DNA from: CBDCDJ01 sp965215355
GTDB taxonomy: Bacteria > Deinococcota > Deinococci > Deinococcales > Trueperaceae
Reading direction: 5' to 3'
NCBI GenBank assembly: GCA_965215355.1
Contig: CBDCDJ010000007.1
Span: 1,240,001 to 1,304,000, forward strand
DNA: 64,000 bases
Both the position numbers and the translations under genes were made by a program. Below, piece by piece: positions 1-7,183 of this stretch; position 1 is the stretch's first letter; each line of letters opens with the position of its first letter. The notes beneath the pieces are model-generated. The model saw nothing but the letters and a program-made list of their open reading frames with translations. It did not search any database and was not told where the DNA came from.

Positions 1-255
1 CGCAGCAACCGCCGCGGCATCGTCGCGGGCGGCGTGTTGCCGGGATATACCGAGCACAAAGGCGAGCTGACGGTTACAGAGTACGTCGACAAGGTCGTCG
101 CGGGCGAGCTGTTCGACGCCACGCTCAGTTTTCAGCTCAAGAACGGCTTTACGGTTCGGGGGTTGCTCGAGAACTACCTGGAAGACGAGGCGTCCGACAA
201 CTGGGCGACTTTAATCGTATGGGACAATCCTGATTACGACGCTCAAGCTGCTTGA
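1..255 (+). CDS. GNAT acetyltransferase, C-terminal part (cut by window edge)
   Basis: The reading frame is open from base 1 and ends with TGA at 253-255, giving 84 visible residues and no start in the window. The tail (GGVLPGY, then FQLKNGFTVRGLL, then NWATLIVWDNPDY) resembles the GNAT domain that in several bacteria is fused to, or lies beside, a nitrilase-type carbon-nitrogen hydrolase. Here no hydrolase domain follows, because the protein stops at DAQAA. The substrate cannot be told from this fragment. The gene runs tail to tail into the J-domain gene on the other strand with a 13-nt overlap. Confidence 0.6.
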   Translation, partial: RSNRRGIVAGGVLPGYTEHKGELTVTEYVDKVVAGELFDATLSFQLKNGFTVRGLLENYLEDEASDNWATLIVWDNPDYDAQAA

Positions 256-587
256 GTCTCGAGATGCCTGACCAACCCCGAGTAAGCCTCGTTTATTTTT
301 TTGACGAGTTCGGTCGCCGCCGCGCGCCGCTCGGCGTCTTGAAACTTGTCGGGGTGGTACTTTTTCATCAGCCGCTTGTAGGCCGCCCGCACTTCGGGCA
401 AATCGGCACCGTAGGGCAGCTCGAGGACGATGTAGTGTTTGGCAAGGACGGGGTTTTTGCCGTCGTAGTTGTCCTTGACTTCTTGCCAGAAGTCTTCTTG
501 AAAAAAAGGATGTCTCACCTCGAAGCGGCCGAGGCGGTGGTTGACCTCGCTGCGCAGGATGCGCCAGAGGCGGTTGGGAATGCTCAC
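243..587 (-). CDS. J-domain (DnaJ-like) protein
   Basis: A 114-residue protein with a C-terminal J domain at about residues 50-108. It holds the diagnostic HPDK tripeptide-plus-lysine in KKYHPDKFQDAERR, preceded by the helix EVRAAYKRLM and followed by the helix VKKINEAYSGL. No Gly/Phe-rich region, zinc-finger repeats or DnaJ C-terminal domain are present. It is therefore a stand-alone J protein that probably stimulates a DnaK-type Hsp70 on particular clients, not the general DnaJ. The N-terminal 50 residues match nothing I recognise. It is downstream of the permease pair on the same strand, separated by 123 bases that include a 24-bp palindrome. Confidence 0.8.
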   Translation of the reverse strand: MSIPNRLWRILRSEVNHRLGRFEVRHPFFQEDFWQEVKDNYDGKNPVLAKHYIVLELPYGADLPEVRAAYKRLMKKYHPDKFQDAERRAAATELVKKINEAYSGLVRHLETQAA

Positions 588-688
588 GCAACCAGTTTAC
601 AAGATGGGGTTTGGCGTGTCTTGCGAAAAAAGTTGGAGTACCGGGCAAAGGGCACGAGTAATGATTCACTCGAGAGTTCTAAATTCGC

Positions 689-712
689 AACAACCTGTTG
701 CAACAGGTTGTT
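689..712. repeat. 24-bp perfect palindrome after the permease operon
   Basis: Two 12-base arms (AACAACCTGTTG and its exact complement) abut without a spacer and overlap the stop codon of the PotC-type gene. On the minus strand this folds into a strong hairpin directly at the operon end, followed only by a short AT-rich stretch without a clear U-tract. It may be an mRNA-stabilising hairpin, a weak terminator or a protein-binding site. Confidence 0.6.
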
Positions 713-1625
713 ACTCGCTCGAGCCCCGCTGCTGCAACACCAGCGAAATCCCGACCAAAACAGTCGAAGCCACAATCATCAGCGTCGAAATCGCGTTGAT
801 TTCGGGCGAGACGCGCTGTTTGAGCATCCCGTAGACGAAAATCGGCAGGGTGTCGTCACCGACGCCCTTGGTAAAAAAGGTGACCACGTAGTCGTCTAAA
901 GACAGCGTGAGCGCCAGCAGCGCGCCCGCCAAGATGCCGGGTAGCAGCAGCGGGAATGTGATGCGCCAAAAGGTCTGAAACCGGTTCGCGCCTAAGTCGT
1001 TGGCCGCTTCTTCAAGGTTCGTGCTCATCGTCGCCAGACGTGCTCGCACCACGATGACGACGTAAGAAATATTAAAGGCCACGTGCGCAATGATGATGGT
1101 GGCGAAACCGCGGGTCACGCGCTCACCCGTTACGCCCTGGTAAAAGTCGAACAGGATGCCGAAGAAGATGGCTAAAGACACCCCTTGCGTGATTTCGGGG
1201 ATGACGACGGGGAGGTAGAGCAGCGCGTCGATAATGCGCCGCCCCGGAAAGCGCCCGCGGTGGATGGCGAGCGCGAGGGTGGTGCCGATGACGGTCGCCA
1301 GGAACGAGGCGCTGAACGACACGAGGAGAGAGTTGCCTAAAGCCTCGAGCAGCTTCCCCGTCACAAAACTCGTCTCCCCCAAACCCGCCGCGAAGATGTT
1401 CTCGTACCACCGCCAGGTAAAGCCGCGCCACACCGACACCGAGGCCGAGTCGTTGAACGAAAACACGATGAGGACGACGATCGGTGCCCACAAGAAAAAA
1501 TAGTTCACAAACGGCGTTATCCACAACCCGACCTTGCCAATCCTGCGCACGGTCAGGTCACGGCTCAGCTTGCCCCGGTCGGGTTGCACGTCTTGCCCAG
1601 ACTGAGCCGCGACCCGGTCAGCCAT
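711..1625 (-). CDS. potC: ABC transporter permease, PotC type
   Basis: A 304-residue inner-membrane permease of the spermidine/putrescine (PotC) family with about six membrane segments. The coupling loop EEAANDLGANRFQTFWRITF is the EAA motif that docks on the ATPase. The preferred start is the ATG at 1625 (MADRVAAQ), overlapping the end of the upstream permease gene by 8 nt. A longer reading from 1649 would overlap by 32 nt and has no better signal. With the neighbour it would form the membrane channel of an importer for polyamines or a related cation or organic compound. No ATPase or binding protein of this family is in the window, so substrate and partners are unknown. Confidence 0.85.
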   Translation of the reverse strand: MADRVAAQSGQDVQPDRGKLSRDLTVRRIGKVGLWITPFVNYFFLWAPIVVLIVFSFNDSASVSVWRGFTWRWYENIFAAGLGETSFVTGKLLEALGNSLLVSFSASFLATVIGTTLALAIHRGRFPGRRIIDALLYLPVVIPEITQGVSLAIFFGILFDFYQGVTGERVTRGFATIIIAHVAFNISYVVIVVRARLATMSTNLEEAANDLGANRFQTFWRITFPLLLPGILAGALLALTLSLDDYVVTFFTKGVGDDTLPIFVYGMLKQRVSPEINAISTLMIVASTVLVGISLVLQQRGSSE

Positions 1626-2472
1626 GTTGCTCGCCCCGCTCCTGCCCAAAGCGGATATAGACCGCCACGCCCACCAGCACGATAATGATTAAGACGATGG
1701 AAATGGCCGAGCCGAGCGGCGTGTTGGCCCGCCCGCCGAACTGCCGCGCTATCAAGTTGCCGATCATCAGCCCGCGCGTGCCGCCCAACAGGTCCGGCGT
1801 CACGAACGAGCCGATGGCCGGGATGAACACCAGCATCGAACCCGCCACCACGCCCGGCAGGGTCAACGGGAACACGACGCGCCAGAACGTGTGCCAGTCG
1901 TTCGCGCCTAGGTCGTTCGCCGCCTCGACGTACCTAAAGTCCAGCCGTTCGACCGCCGCGTAGACGGGCAGAATCATGAACGGCAAAAAACCGTAGACGA
2001 GGCCCAGGATGACGGCGAACGGGGTGAAAAGCAGCTCGAGCCCCCCGCCCAAAAACGGCACCCTGCTCAGCAGCGTGTTGACGATTCCCTCCGGCCCGAT
2101 GATGGATTTGAGCGCGTAGGTGCGCACCAGAAAGTTCGTCCAGAAGGGCAGCAGGATTAAAAAAAGCAAGACGAGCCGCGTCCGCGAACCTTTGCGGGTA
2201 CTGATGAAAAACGCCATCGGATAACCCAGAATGAGGCACCACAGCGTCGTGTAGAGCGCGATGCGCAGCGAGCGCCACACGACGGTTCCGAACACGTCGA
2301 AGGTGCGCTCATAGTGCGCAAACGTCCACGGCAAAATCGGCGTGCCGCCGACGCCCTTGGTCAAAAAGCTGGCCGCGAGCACGAACAGCAGCGGCAGCAT
2401 GAAAAACACCGTCAGCCAAAAGATGCCGGGGAACCCCAGCCAAAAACCCTTTCGTTCCGAGCGGCTTTTCAT
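1618..2472 (-). CDS. potB: ABC transporter permease, PotB type
   Basis: A 284-residue inner-membrane permease, the PotB half of a PotBC-like pair. It starts with a short basic segment, then a membrane helix (WLTVFFMLPLLFVLAASF) and five more. The EAA loop reads VEAANDLGANDWHTFWRVVF. It is the first gene of a two-gene operon, its end overlapping the next start by 8 nt. The box TACGAT on the minus strand, 8 nt before the ATG, suggests transcription begins at or very near the start codon. The missing ATP-binding and solute-binding genes must lie elsewhere. Confidence 0.87.
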   Translation of the reverse strand: MKSRSERKGFWLGFPGIFWLTVFFMLPLLFVLAASFLTKGVGGTPILPWTFAHYERTFDVFGTVVWRSLRIALYTTLWCLILGYPMAFFISTRKGSRTRLVLLFLILLPFWTNFLVRTYALKSIIGPEGIVNTLLSRVPFLGGGLELLFTPFAVILGLVYGFLPFMILPVYAAVERLDFRYVEAANDLGANDWHTFWRVVFPLTLPGVVAGSMLVFIPAIGSFVTPDLLGGTRGLMIGNLIARQFGGRANTPLGSAISIVLIIIVLVGVAVYIRFGQERGEQHG

Positions 2473-2480
2473 CGACGCTT

Positions 2481-2486
2481 ATCGTA
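2481..2486 (-). promoter_or_regulatory. Candidate -10 box (TACGAT) of the permease operon
   Basis: TACGAT on the minus strand ends 8 nt before the ATG at 2472, fitting a leaderless or near-leaderless transcript. I see no convincing -35 hexamer, and no Shine-Dalgarno sequence fits between box and start. Confidence 0.45.
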
Positions 2487-2662
2487 TCAGGTCGGCCGGG
2501 AAGAAGTGGGGGTAGAAACGTAGTGAAGGGTGTGCCCGCACTTCACAAGGCGTCAGCCGCCGAGGGTCTGCTCGTCGCTCGGGGTTCGAGTGCAGCAGTC
2601 GGCTCCGAAGTCTCCGAAAAGCGCGGTTTTCAAGTCGCTGAGAGTCGCTAGCCCTGTTAAGC

Positions 2663-2702
2663 TAGACATCAAGTTATTATTTTAGACATCAAGTTATTAT
2701 TT
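2663..2702. repeat. Tandem duplication of a 20-bp AT-rich unit
   Basis: The unit TAGACATCAAGTTATTATTT occurs twice, exactly and without a spacer, in the 281-base gap between the permease operon and the phosphodiesterase gene. The unit is 80% AT in a GC-rich chromosome. It lies upstream of the permease operon and just downstream of the phosphodiesterase gene. Two in-phase copies about two helical turns apart could bind a regulator, but no regulator is identified. The rest of the gap shows nothing recognisable. Confidence 0.8.
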
Positions 2703-2753
2703 TCACAACAGTTGTGTTCGTGAATTTTTTGTTTCTGTGTAGCCTTATACTAG

Positions 2754-3689
2754 CTACTCCGGCACGCCCGTAGGCCGCGTTACTCCACCGTTCCGGTTGA
2801 GGAGCTTCAAAAGTCGGTCGGGCCGGTCGGTGATGATGCCGTCGACGCCCAACTCGACGAGGCGGGCCATGTCGGCGCTGTCGTCGACGGTCCAGACGTG
2901 AACCTGGATGTTTTTGCGGTGGGCTGCGGCGACGAAACGGCTCGTCACCAAGCGCAGGTTGCCCTGGGTTTCAGGCACTTGCATGGCTTGGGCCGGCGGC
3001 TGGTACACGCGGTCCAAAAAGAGCGTGGTGAGGATGAAAAAGTTGCGGATTTCCGACGGGGTGGCGGCCGTCGCCACGTCGGGACAGCGCTCGCGAAACG
3101 CCCGCGTGGCGGCGTCGTAGAAAGAAACGACGAGGGTCGTGTTCTGTCTGCCGAACCGTTCAATCAGGTCGCACAGCGGGGCAACGATGCCGGGCTCGAG
3201 CTGCTTGATTTCGACGTTGACGCGCGTGTCGGGAAACGCCTCGAACACATCTCGCAGGGTCGGGATGGTGACGCCCCGCCCGCGGTAGGGAAAACCCTCC
3301 CCCGCCCGCTCGGGCGACCAGTCATAGCCGGCGTCGAGCTTTTTGAGGTCGGCGAGGGTCAGGTCGTTGACCAAACCCCTACCGTCGGTCGTGCGGTCGA
3401 CGGTTTCGTCGTGGATGACGACAAGCGTGCCGTCGGTCGAGGCGTGAAGGTCCAGCTCGAGCACGTCCGCCCCCGCCCTCACCGCGCGCCGAAAGGCGTA
3501 AAGCGTGTTGCTCGGCCACAGGCCGTCGCCGCCCTGGTGCGCCATGACGAGTACGCCATCGTCACCCTCGAAAAAAGGATGGGGCTCATTGGGGCGTGCG
3601 GTGAGCGACAGGCCGACGTAGGCAACCGCAAGCAGGATGAAAAGGCCGAGCAGACCCGTTAGAACCTGTCGAAGCGTCAAACCTCGCAT
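2754..3689 (-). CDS. Membrane-anchored glycerophosphodiester phosphodiesterase family protein
   Basis: A 311-residue protein with an N-terminal membrane helix (about residues 8-29, LTGLLGLFILLAVAYVGLSL), which places the enzyme domain outside the cytoplasm. The GDPD TIM-barrel follows: MAHQGGDGLWPSNT, ELDLHAS with metal ligands, IHDETVDRTTDG, NVEIKQ, and a late HVWTVDD. The usual HRG...PENT signature reads HQG...PSNT here, a variation whose effect on substrate choice I cannot judge. The family hydrolyses glycerophosphodiesters to glycerol 3-phosphate and an alcohol. The DinB-like gene ends 4 nt before this start, so the two are probably co-transcribed. Confidence 0.85.
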   Translation of the reverse strand: MRGLTLRQVLTGLLGLFILLAVAYVGLSLTARPNEPHPFFEGDDGVLVMAHQGGDGLWPSNTLYAFRRAVRAGADVLELDLHASTDGTLVVIHDETVDRTTDGRGLVNDLTLADLKKLDAGYDWSPERAGEGFPYRGRGVTIPTLRDVFEAFPDTRVNVEIKQLEPGIVAPLCDLIERFGRQNTTLVVSFYDAATRAFRERCPDVATAATPSEIRNFFILTTLFLDRVYQPPAQAMQVPETQGNLRLVTSRFVAAAHRKNIQVHVWTVDDSADMARLVELGVDGIITDRPDRLLKLLNRNGGVTRPTGVPE

Positions 3690-3693
3690 CGGT

Positions 3694-4188
3694 TTAGGCT
3701 GGCGGCCAAGCGTTCAACAACCGGCGCAACAGGACGATGTGGCCGAGGTGATACGTGGTGTGCTTGGCGACGCTGGCGGCGAGCTTGTAGCCGACCGTCC
3801 AGGCGGACTCCCCCTCAGTCGCCGGGTAAAGAACTCGCGTCAAGTCTTCTTTAGCAGCAAAACGTTGTAAGGTTGCAAGACCGGTTAAGAAGGACTCGCG
3901 CAACTCGGCCCAGTCACTTTTCTCGACCTCCGGCCAGGCTGTAAGCGGGTTGACGAAGCTTACTGGGTCATCGCTCTCGAGAAGCTGCAAGTTGAACTGG
4001 AGGTTGGCGTTGACGTGGGCCAGAAGTTGGGTGATGGTATAGGGGGAGCCCGGTATCTCGGCAAAAGCCTGGTCGGCTGAGAGGCCGTGCAGAATGCGCG
4101 CCGCTGCCGGATGGTCGTGCTCGCTTGGGTCCTCGAGCAAGATGTTCAGCGTCTCGGGCGGCGGGCCGTATAAAACAGTCGGAGTCAT
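3694..4188 (-). CDS. DinB/YfiT-like protein
   Basis: A 164-residue protein of the DinB/YfiT four-helix-bundle superfamily, recognised by TQLLAHVNANLQFNLQLL near residues 50-70 and by AKHTTYHLGHIVLLRRLL at the C terminus. These carry the histidines that form the metal site in this superfamily. Members include metal-dependent thiol transferases and damage-inducible proteins of unknown function, and the sequence does not decide between them. The ATG at 4188 is preceded by TAAACT on the minus strand with a 6-nt gap, a leaderless arrangement. It is upstream of and nearly touching the phosphodiesterase gene. Confidence 0.75.
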   Translation of the reverse strand: MTPTVLYGPPPETLNILLEDPSEHDHPAAARILHGLSADQAFAEIPGSPYTITQLLAHVNANLQFNLQLLESDDPVSFVNPLTAWPEVEKSDWAELRESFLTGLATLQRFAAKEDLTRVLYPATEGESAWTVGYKLAASVAKHTTYHLGHIVLLRRLLNAWPPA

Positions 4189-4194
4189 GAGGAC

Positions 4195-4200
4195 AGTTTA
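4195..4200 (-). promoter_or_regulatory. Candidate -10 box (TAAACT) for the DinB-like gene
   Basis: TAAACT on the minus strand lies 6 nt before the ATG at 4188. No Shine-Dalgarno sequence fits in that space, so a leaderless mRNA is likely. Confidence 0.45.
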
Positions 4201-4229
4201 GCTTAGCCCGGCTCGTTCGTTTCGGCATG

Positions 4230-4251
4230 AAAAAACCTCGCCGGAGCGAGG
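4230..4251 (-). terminator. Intrinsic terminator of ssrA
   Basis: On the minus strand, CCTCGC-TCCG-GCGAGG forms a 6-bp stem with a 4-base loop and is followed directly by six T residues. It begins 6 nt past the CCA end of the tmRNA. Confidence 0.85.
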
Positions 4252-4257
4252 CTCGTT

Positions 4258-4625
4258 TGGTGGAGGCGGGCGGAATCGAACCGCCGTCCGAAACACCCTT
4301 GGATAGGCGTCTACGCGTGTAGGTACTGACTTAGTTGTCAGCGCGGGGCAAGCTCGGTACCAGACTCGTAACCTCGCGCTTAAACGTCTAAGGTTTCGCC
4401 TTAAGTCCGACGTTCGAGACTTGCGGCTAGCCTACTTCGGGATGCTCGTTCCGGCGAACCATAGGCGGGGTTTCCGGTGAGCAGTGCTACCTAGACTTAG
4501 GCAGCTAGAGCAAAGCTCTGGTTGTTGTTGCCAGTTAATGGCTGTGCAGTTTGGTAACGCGGCCAACTGCGTCCGCGACGCGCAACCTTACCCGCAAAGC
4601 GCCCCGTCGAAACCAGGTCGCCCCC
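4258..4625 (-). ncRNA. ssrA: Transfer-messenger RNA (tmRNA)
   Basis: About 368 nt on the minus strand. The 5' end GGGGGCGACCTGGTTTCGAC and the 3' end GGTTCGATTCCGCCCGCCTCC-ACCA make the alanine-tRNA-like half: a 7-bp acceptor stem pairing GGGGGCG with CGCCTCC (one G-U), a T-arm with GGTTCGATTCC, and encoded CCA. The interior carries the tag reading frame and sequence consistent with pseudoknots. It rescues ribosomes stalled on broken mRNAs, with SmpB, and marks the product for proteolysis. An extended -10 promoter lies upstream and a terminator downstream, so it is a monocistronic transcript. The 5' end is inferred from pairing, with RNase P processing expected. Confidence 0.96.
4497..4532 (-). 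other. tmRNA tag-peptide frame (GNNNQSFALAA)
   Basis: Inside ssrA, GGC AAC AAC AAC CAG AGC TTT GCT CTA GCT GCC TAA encodes an 11-residue tag ending in ALAA, the ClpXP-type degron. The first (resume) codon appears to be GGC for glycine in place of the more usual GCA alanine. A glycine resume codon is also known for the Deinococcus tag. Confidence 0.85.
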
Positions 4626-4644
4626 ACGGTGAGATGCAGGCATA

Positions 4645-4653
4645 ATTCTAGCA
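4645..4653 (-). promoter_or_regulatory. Extended -10 promoter of ssrA
   Basis: TGCTAGAAT on the minus strand fits the TGnTATAAT extended -10 consensus with one mismatch. It is about 19 nt before the mature 5' end, leaving a short leader for RNase P. There is no good -35 box, as expected for extended -10 promoters. Confidence 0.65.
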
Positions 4654-4730
4654 TGACGTAGTGGTTCTCGCCGACGCCCCGACTACCTCTGAGCACCGAG
4701 TTGAAAATGGGCTGACTCGGTACTGCCTCT

Positions 4731-5111
4731 TCAGGCTTTTTGCTCGTAATACTCAGCGATGTGCTCGTAAACGTCGTCGGGGAAAGTCAGGTCTTGGTAG
4801 ACGTTGCCCGCGTCCGGGTCGTCGGCGTCGGGAAGGATAGGGAAGTCTTGTTTTTCCTGATAACCGAGAATGGTTTCGCGGCTCGGCGGGCTGTAGTCTT
4901 TCGCCGAGACCTGCTTGACGAGCGACCTGGCTTCCGCCTCGCCGAAGTCTTCGTCCTTAGCCAGGGTTTCGACGAGTTCGTCCTCGTCTAAAAAGTGCCG
5001 CGCGACCATCGCGAACACCAGGCGTCCGTAGTGGCCGATGTCCCGGCCTTCGTCGAGCGCGTCTAAGAGGTGCGTCATCATGCCGTTTTTGCGTAAGTCC
5101 TCGAGTGCCAT
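4731..5111 (-). CDS. Conserved acidic protein of unknown function
   Basis: A 126-residue acidic protein. The start is placed at the ATG at 5111 (MALEDLRKNG) because GAAAGGGG lies about 6 nt upstream. A reading from 5132 would leave that site inside the gene. The N-terminal half is predicted helical (MMTHLLDALDEGRDIGHYGRLVFAMVARHF is one continuous stretch of the protein, here described only as amphipathic helices), with a linker rich in Pro/Asp (PILPDADDPDAGN) and a C-terminal helix DDVYEHIAEYYEQ. No enzyme motif or membrane segment is seen. I do not recognise a named family. It is a single gene between ssrA and the ABC ATPase gene. Confidence 0.7.
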   Translation of the reverse strand: MALEDLRKNGMMTHLLDALDEGRDIGHYGRLVFAMVARHFLDEDELVETLAKDEDFGEAEARSLVKQVSAKDYSPPSRETILGYQEKQDFPILPDADDPDAGNVYQDLTFPDDVYEHIAEYYEQKA

Positions 5112-5206
5112 AGATGCCCCTTTCGCACCCAAGAATACCTTATTTATTAAGGTTCAAGTCGTAGCTGGCGTTACAGGTTTGGGGCCGCGACAGAGGCGCG
5201 AACAGG

Positions 5207-5212
5207 TATGAT
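5207..5212 (+). promoter_or_regulatory. Candidate -10 box (TATGAT) of the ABC ATPase gene
   Basis: TATGAT ends 6 nt before the ATG at 5219, with only AAGCTT between, so no Shine-Dalgarno sequence fits and a leaderless mRNA is indicated. Confidence 0.55.
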
Positions 5213-5218
5213 AAGCTT

Positions 5219-6754
5219 ATGCCCGAAGCCGTCGAGATGCTCGCTGTCACCAAACGCTTTCCGCTCGTGGTGGCGAACGACCACGTGGACTTTGCCGTGG
5301 AGTGGGGCGAGGTACACGCGCTCATCGGTGAGAACGGGGCGGGCAAGTCTACGTTGATGAAAATTTTGTACGGCCTGCAAGCGCCGGACGAGGGCGTTAT
5401 CAAAATAGACGGCGCGGCGGTGAATTTTCGCTCGCCGAAAGACGCGATTCACCTCGGCATCGGCATGGTGCACCAGCACTTTATGCTGGTCGAGCCGCTC
5501 ACCGTTGCAGAAAACATCGTGCTGGGTTCGGAACCGGCGGCGGGCGTGGCGCTCGACTACCGGACGGCCAGGGCCAGAACAAAGGAACTCATCGAACGTT
5601 TCGGTTTCGAGCTGTCCCCGGACACCAAAATCGAAGACTTGCCACTGGGTTTGCAGCAGCAGGTCGAGATTTTGAAGACGCTCTACCGCCGGGCGCGCAT
5701 TTTGATTATGGACGAACCCACGGCGGTGCTGACGCCGCAGGAGACGCGCGGTTTGTTCGCGTTCGTGCGCGAGTTCGCCGCGAGCGGCAACGCGGTCGTC
5801 TTTATCAGCCACAAGCTCGACGAGGTCATGGAAATTTGCGACCGCATGAGCGTGATGCGCGACGGGCGGATGATCGGCACCGTGGCGCGCGCAGAGACCG
5901 ACCAGCGCCAGCTCGCCAACATGATGGTCGGCCGCGAGGTGCTGCTGCAGGTCGAAAAAGCGCACAGAGAACCCGGCGAGGTGCGGCTCGAGCTGGACCG
6001 GGTGACGGTGCTGAGCCCGCTCAAACAGCGGCCCGTCGTCGACGACGTGTCGTTCACGGTGCGAGCCGGGGAAATCGTCGGCATCGCCGGCATCGAGGGC
6101 AACGGGCAGAGCGAACTCGTCGAGTGCGTCGCCGGCTTGCGGCGGGTGAACAGCGGACTTATCAAGCTCGAGGGCCGCGACACGACGTTCGAGAGCGCGC
6201 AGCAGCGCCGCCAAGAGGGCTTGAGCCACGTGCCCGAAGACCGCTTCGAACGCGGCCTGGTGCCGAGCTACTCGTCGGCCCTGAACAGCGTGCTGGGCGA
6301 CTACTACCACGCGCCGTTCGCAAACCGCTTGGGCTTTTTGAACAAGGGCGTCATTGAAGACCACGCGCAACGTTTGATCGAGCAGTACGACGTGCGGCCC
6401 GCCTCGACGCGAGTCGCGGCGCAGGCTTACTCGGGCGGCAACGCCCAAAAACTCATCGTGGCGCGCGAATTGGAGCGCCACCCTGATGTCCTCATCGCCG
6501 CTCAACCGACACGCGGGGTGGACATCGGCGCGATCGAGTTTATCCACAAGCAAATCGTGGCCGCGCGCGACAGCGGGCTGGCGGTGCTGCTCGTCTCCGC
6601 CGACTTGAACGAGGTTATGAGCTTAGCCGATCGCATCCTGGTGATGTTCGAGGGCCGCGTGATGGGCGAGCTGACGCAGAGCGAAGCGACGCCCGAGAAG
6701 TTGGGGCTGATGATGGCGGGCTCTACGTTGAGCGGGCAAAGCGAGACGGCGTGA
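5219..6754 (+). CDS. Duplicated ABC ATPase, simple-sugar/nucleoside importer type
   Basis: A 511-residue ATPase with two ABC domains. Domain 1 (about 5-235) has Walker A GENGAGKST, signature LPLGLQQQVEILK and Walker B ILIMDEPTAVL. Domain 2 (about 255-495) has Walker A GIEGNGQSE, signature YSGGNAQKL and a degenerate Walker B VLIAAQPTRGVDIGA. The second signature is complete, while the first and the second Walker B are altered, which is normal for RbsA/YufO-type ATPases. By similarity it energises uptake of nucleosides or simple sugars delivered by a BMP-type lipoprotein. No permease or binding protein is nearby, which is unusual because these are normally one operon. Confidence 0.88.
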   Translation: MPEAVEMLAVTKRFPLVVANDHVDFAVEWGEVHALIGENGAGKSTLMKILYGLQAPDEGVIKIDGAAVNFRSPKDAIHLGIGMVHQHFMLVEPLTVAENIVLGSEPAAGVALDYRTARARTKELIERFGFELSPDTKIEDLPLGLQQQVEILKTLYRRARILIMDEPTAVLTPQETRGLFAFVREFAASGNAVVFISHKLDEVMEICDRMSVMRDGRMIGTVARAETDQRQLANMMVGREVLLQVEKAHREPGEVRLELDRVTVLSPLKQRPVVDDVSFTVRAGEIVGIAGIEGNGQSELVECVAGLRRVNSGLIKLEGRDTTFESAQQRRQEGLSHVPEDRFERGLVPSYSSALNSVLGDYYHAPFANRLGFLNKGVIEDHAQRLIEQYDVRPASTRVAAQAYSGGNAQKLIVARELERHPDVLIAAQPTRGVDIGAIEFIHKQIVAARDSGLAVLLVSADLNEVMSLADRILVMFEGRVMGELTQSEATPEKLGLMMAGSTLSGQSETA

Positions 6755-6791
6755 GGCACCCTCGAGTCAAGTCCGAGAAGAAACCCTCGCC

Positions 6792-7097
6792 GTGAAGACG
6801 GGCTGTGAACTCGTCTACGACATCCTGGGAGTTGCAAAAGCTGACGACCAGGCACTGCTGACAGAGTTTCGTGACGAGGTCGAAGGGCGACTTACGCATG
6901 TGAAATCTGTAGACGTTCATACTATCGACGGCGGTGTACGTTTGAAAATTGCGGTAAACGACATCGCACCGTTCGACCGAAATGACTTCGAGTCGTTTGT
7001 CTACGACCACGCCGTTTGGGATTCGACCCAAGCGTACTTTGAAATAGCCACCGAAGCCATCACCTTTGATTTGGTGTCAGAAAAGTATGGCTTGTGA
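6792..7097 (+). CDS. Small protein of unknown function
   Basis: A 101-residue acidic soluble protein, probably starting at the GTG at 6792. It has alternating charged segments (DEVEGRLTHVKSVDVHTIDG, VRLKIAVNDIAPFDRNDFE) and no membrane helix, cysteine pair or nucleotide motif. It lies 37 nt after the ABC ATPase on the same strand. I recognise no family, and base composition is slightly lower in GC than the neighbour. Confidence 0.5.
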   Translation: MKTGCELVYDILGVAKADDQALLTEFRDEVEGRLTHVKSVDVHTIDGGVRLKIAVNDIAPFDRNDFESFVYDHAVWDSTQAYFEIATEAITFDLVSEKYGL

Positions 7098-7183
7098 GAC
7101 GACCGAAAAGCAGAGCCAGCCTTATCCGAGGTTTGACTGCATCTATCGTAATCGAGGACAACTCAACGAACGCGAGCAGCTAC

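Noticed and set aside
5171..6553. Long minus-strand open frame (460 codons) opposite the ABC ATPase gene
   Set aside because: It is antisense to a clear ATPase with Walker motifs, is His/Arg/Val-rich as GC-rich shadows are, and has no recognisable domain.
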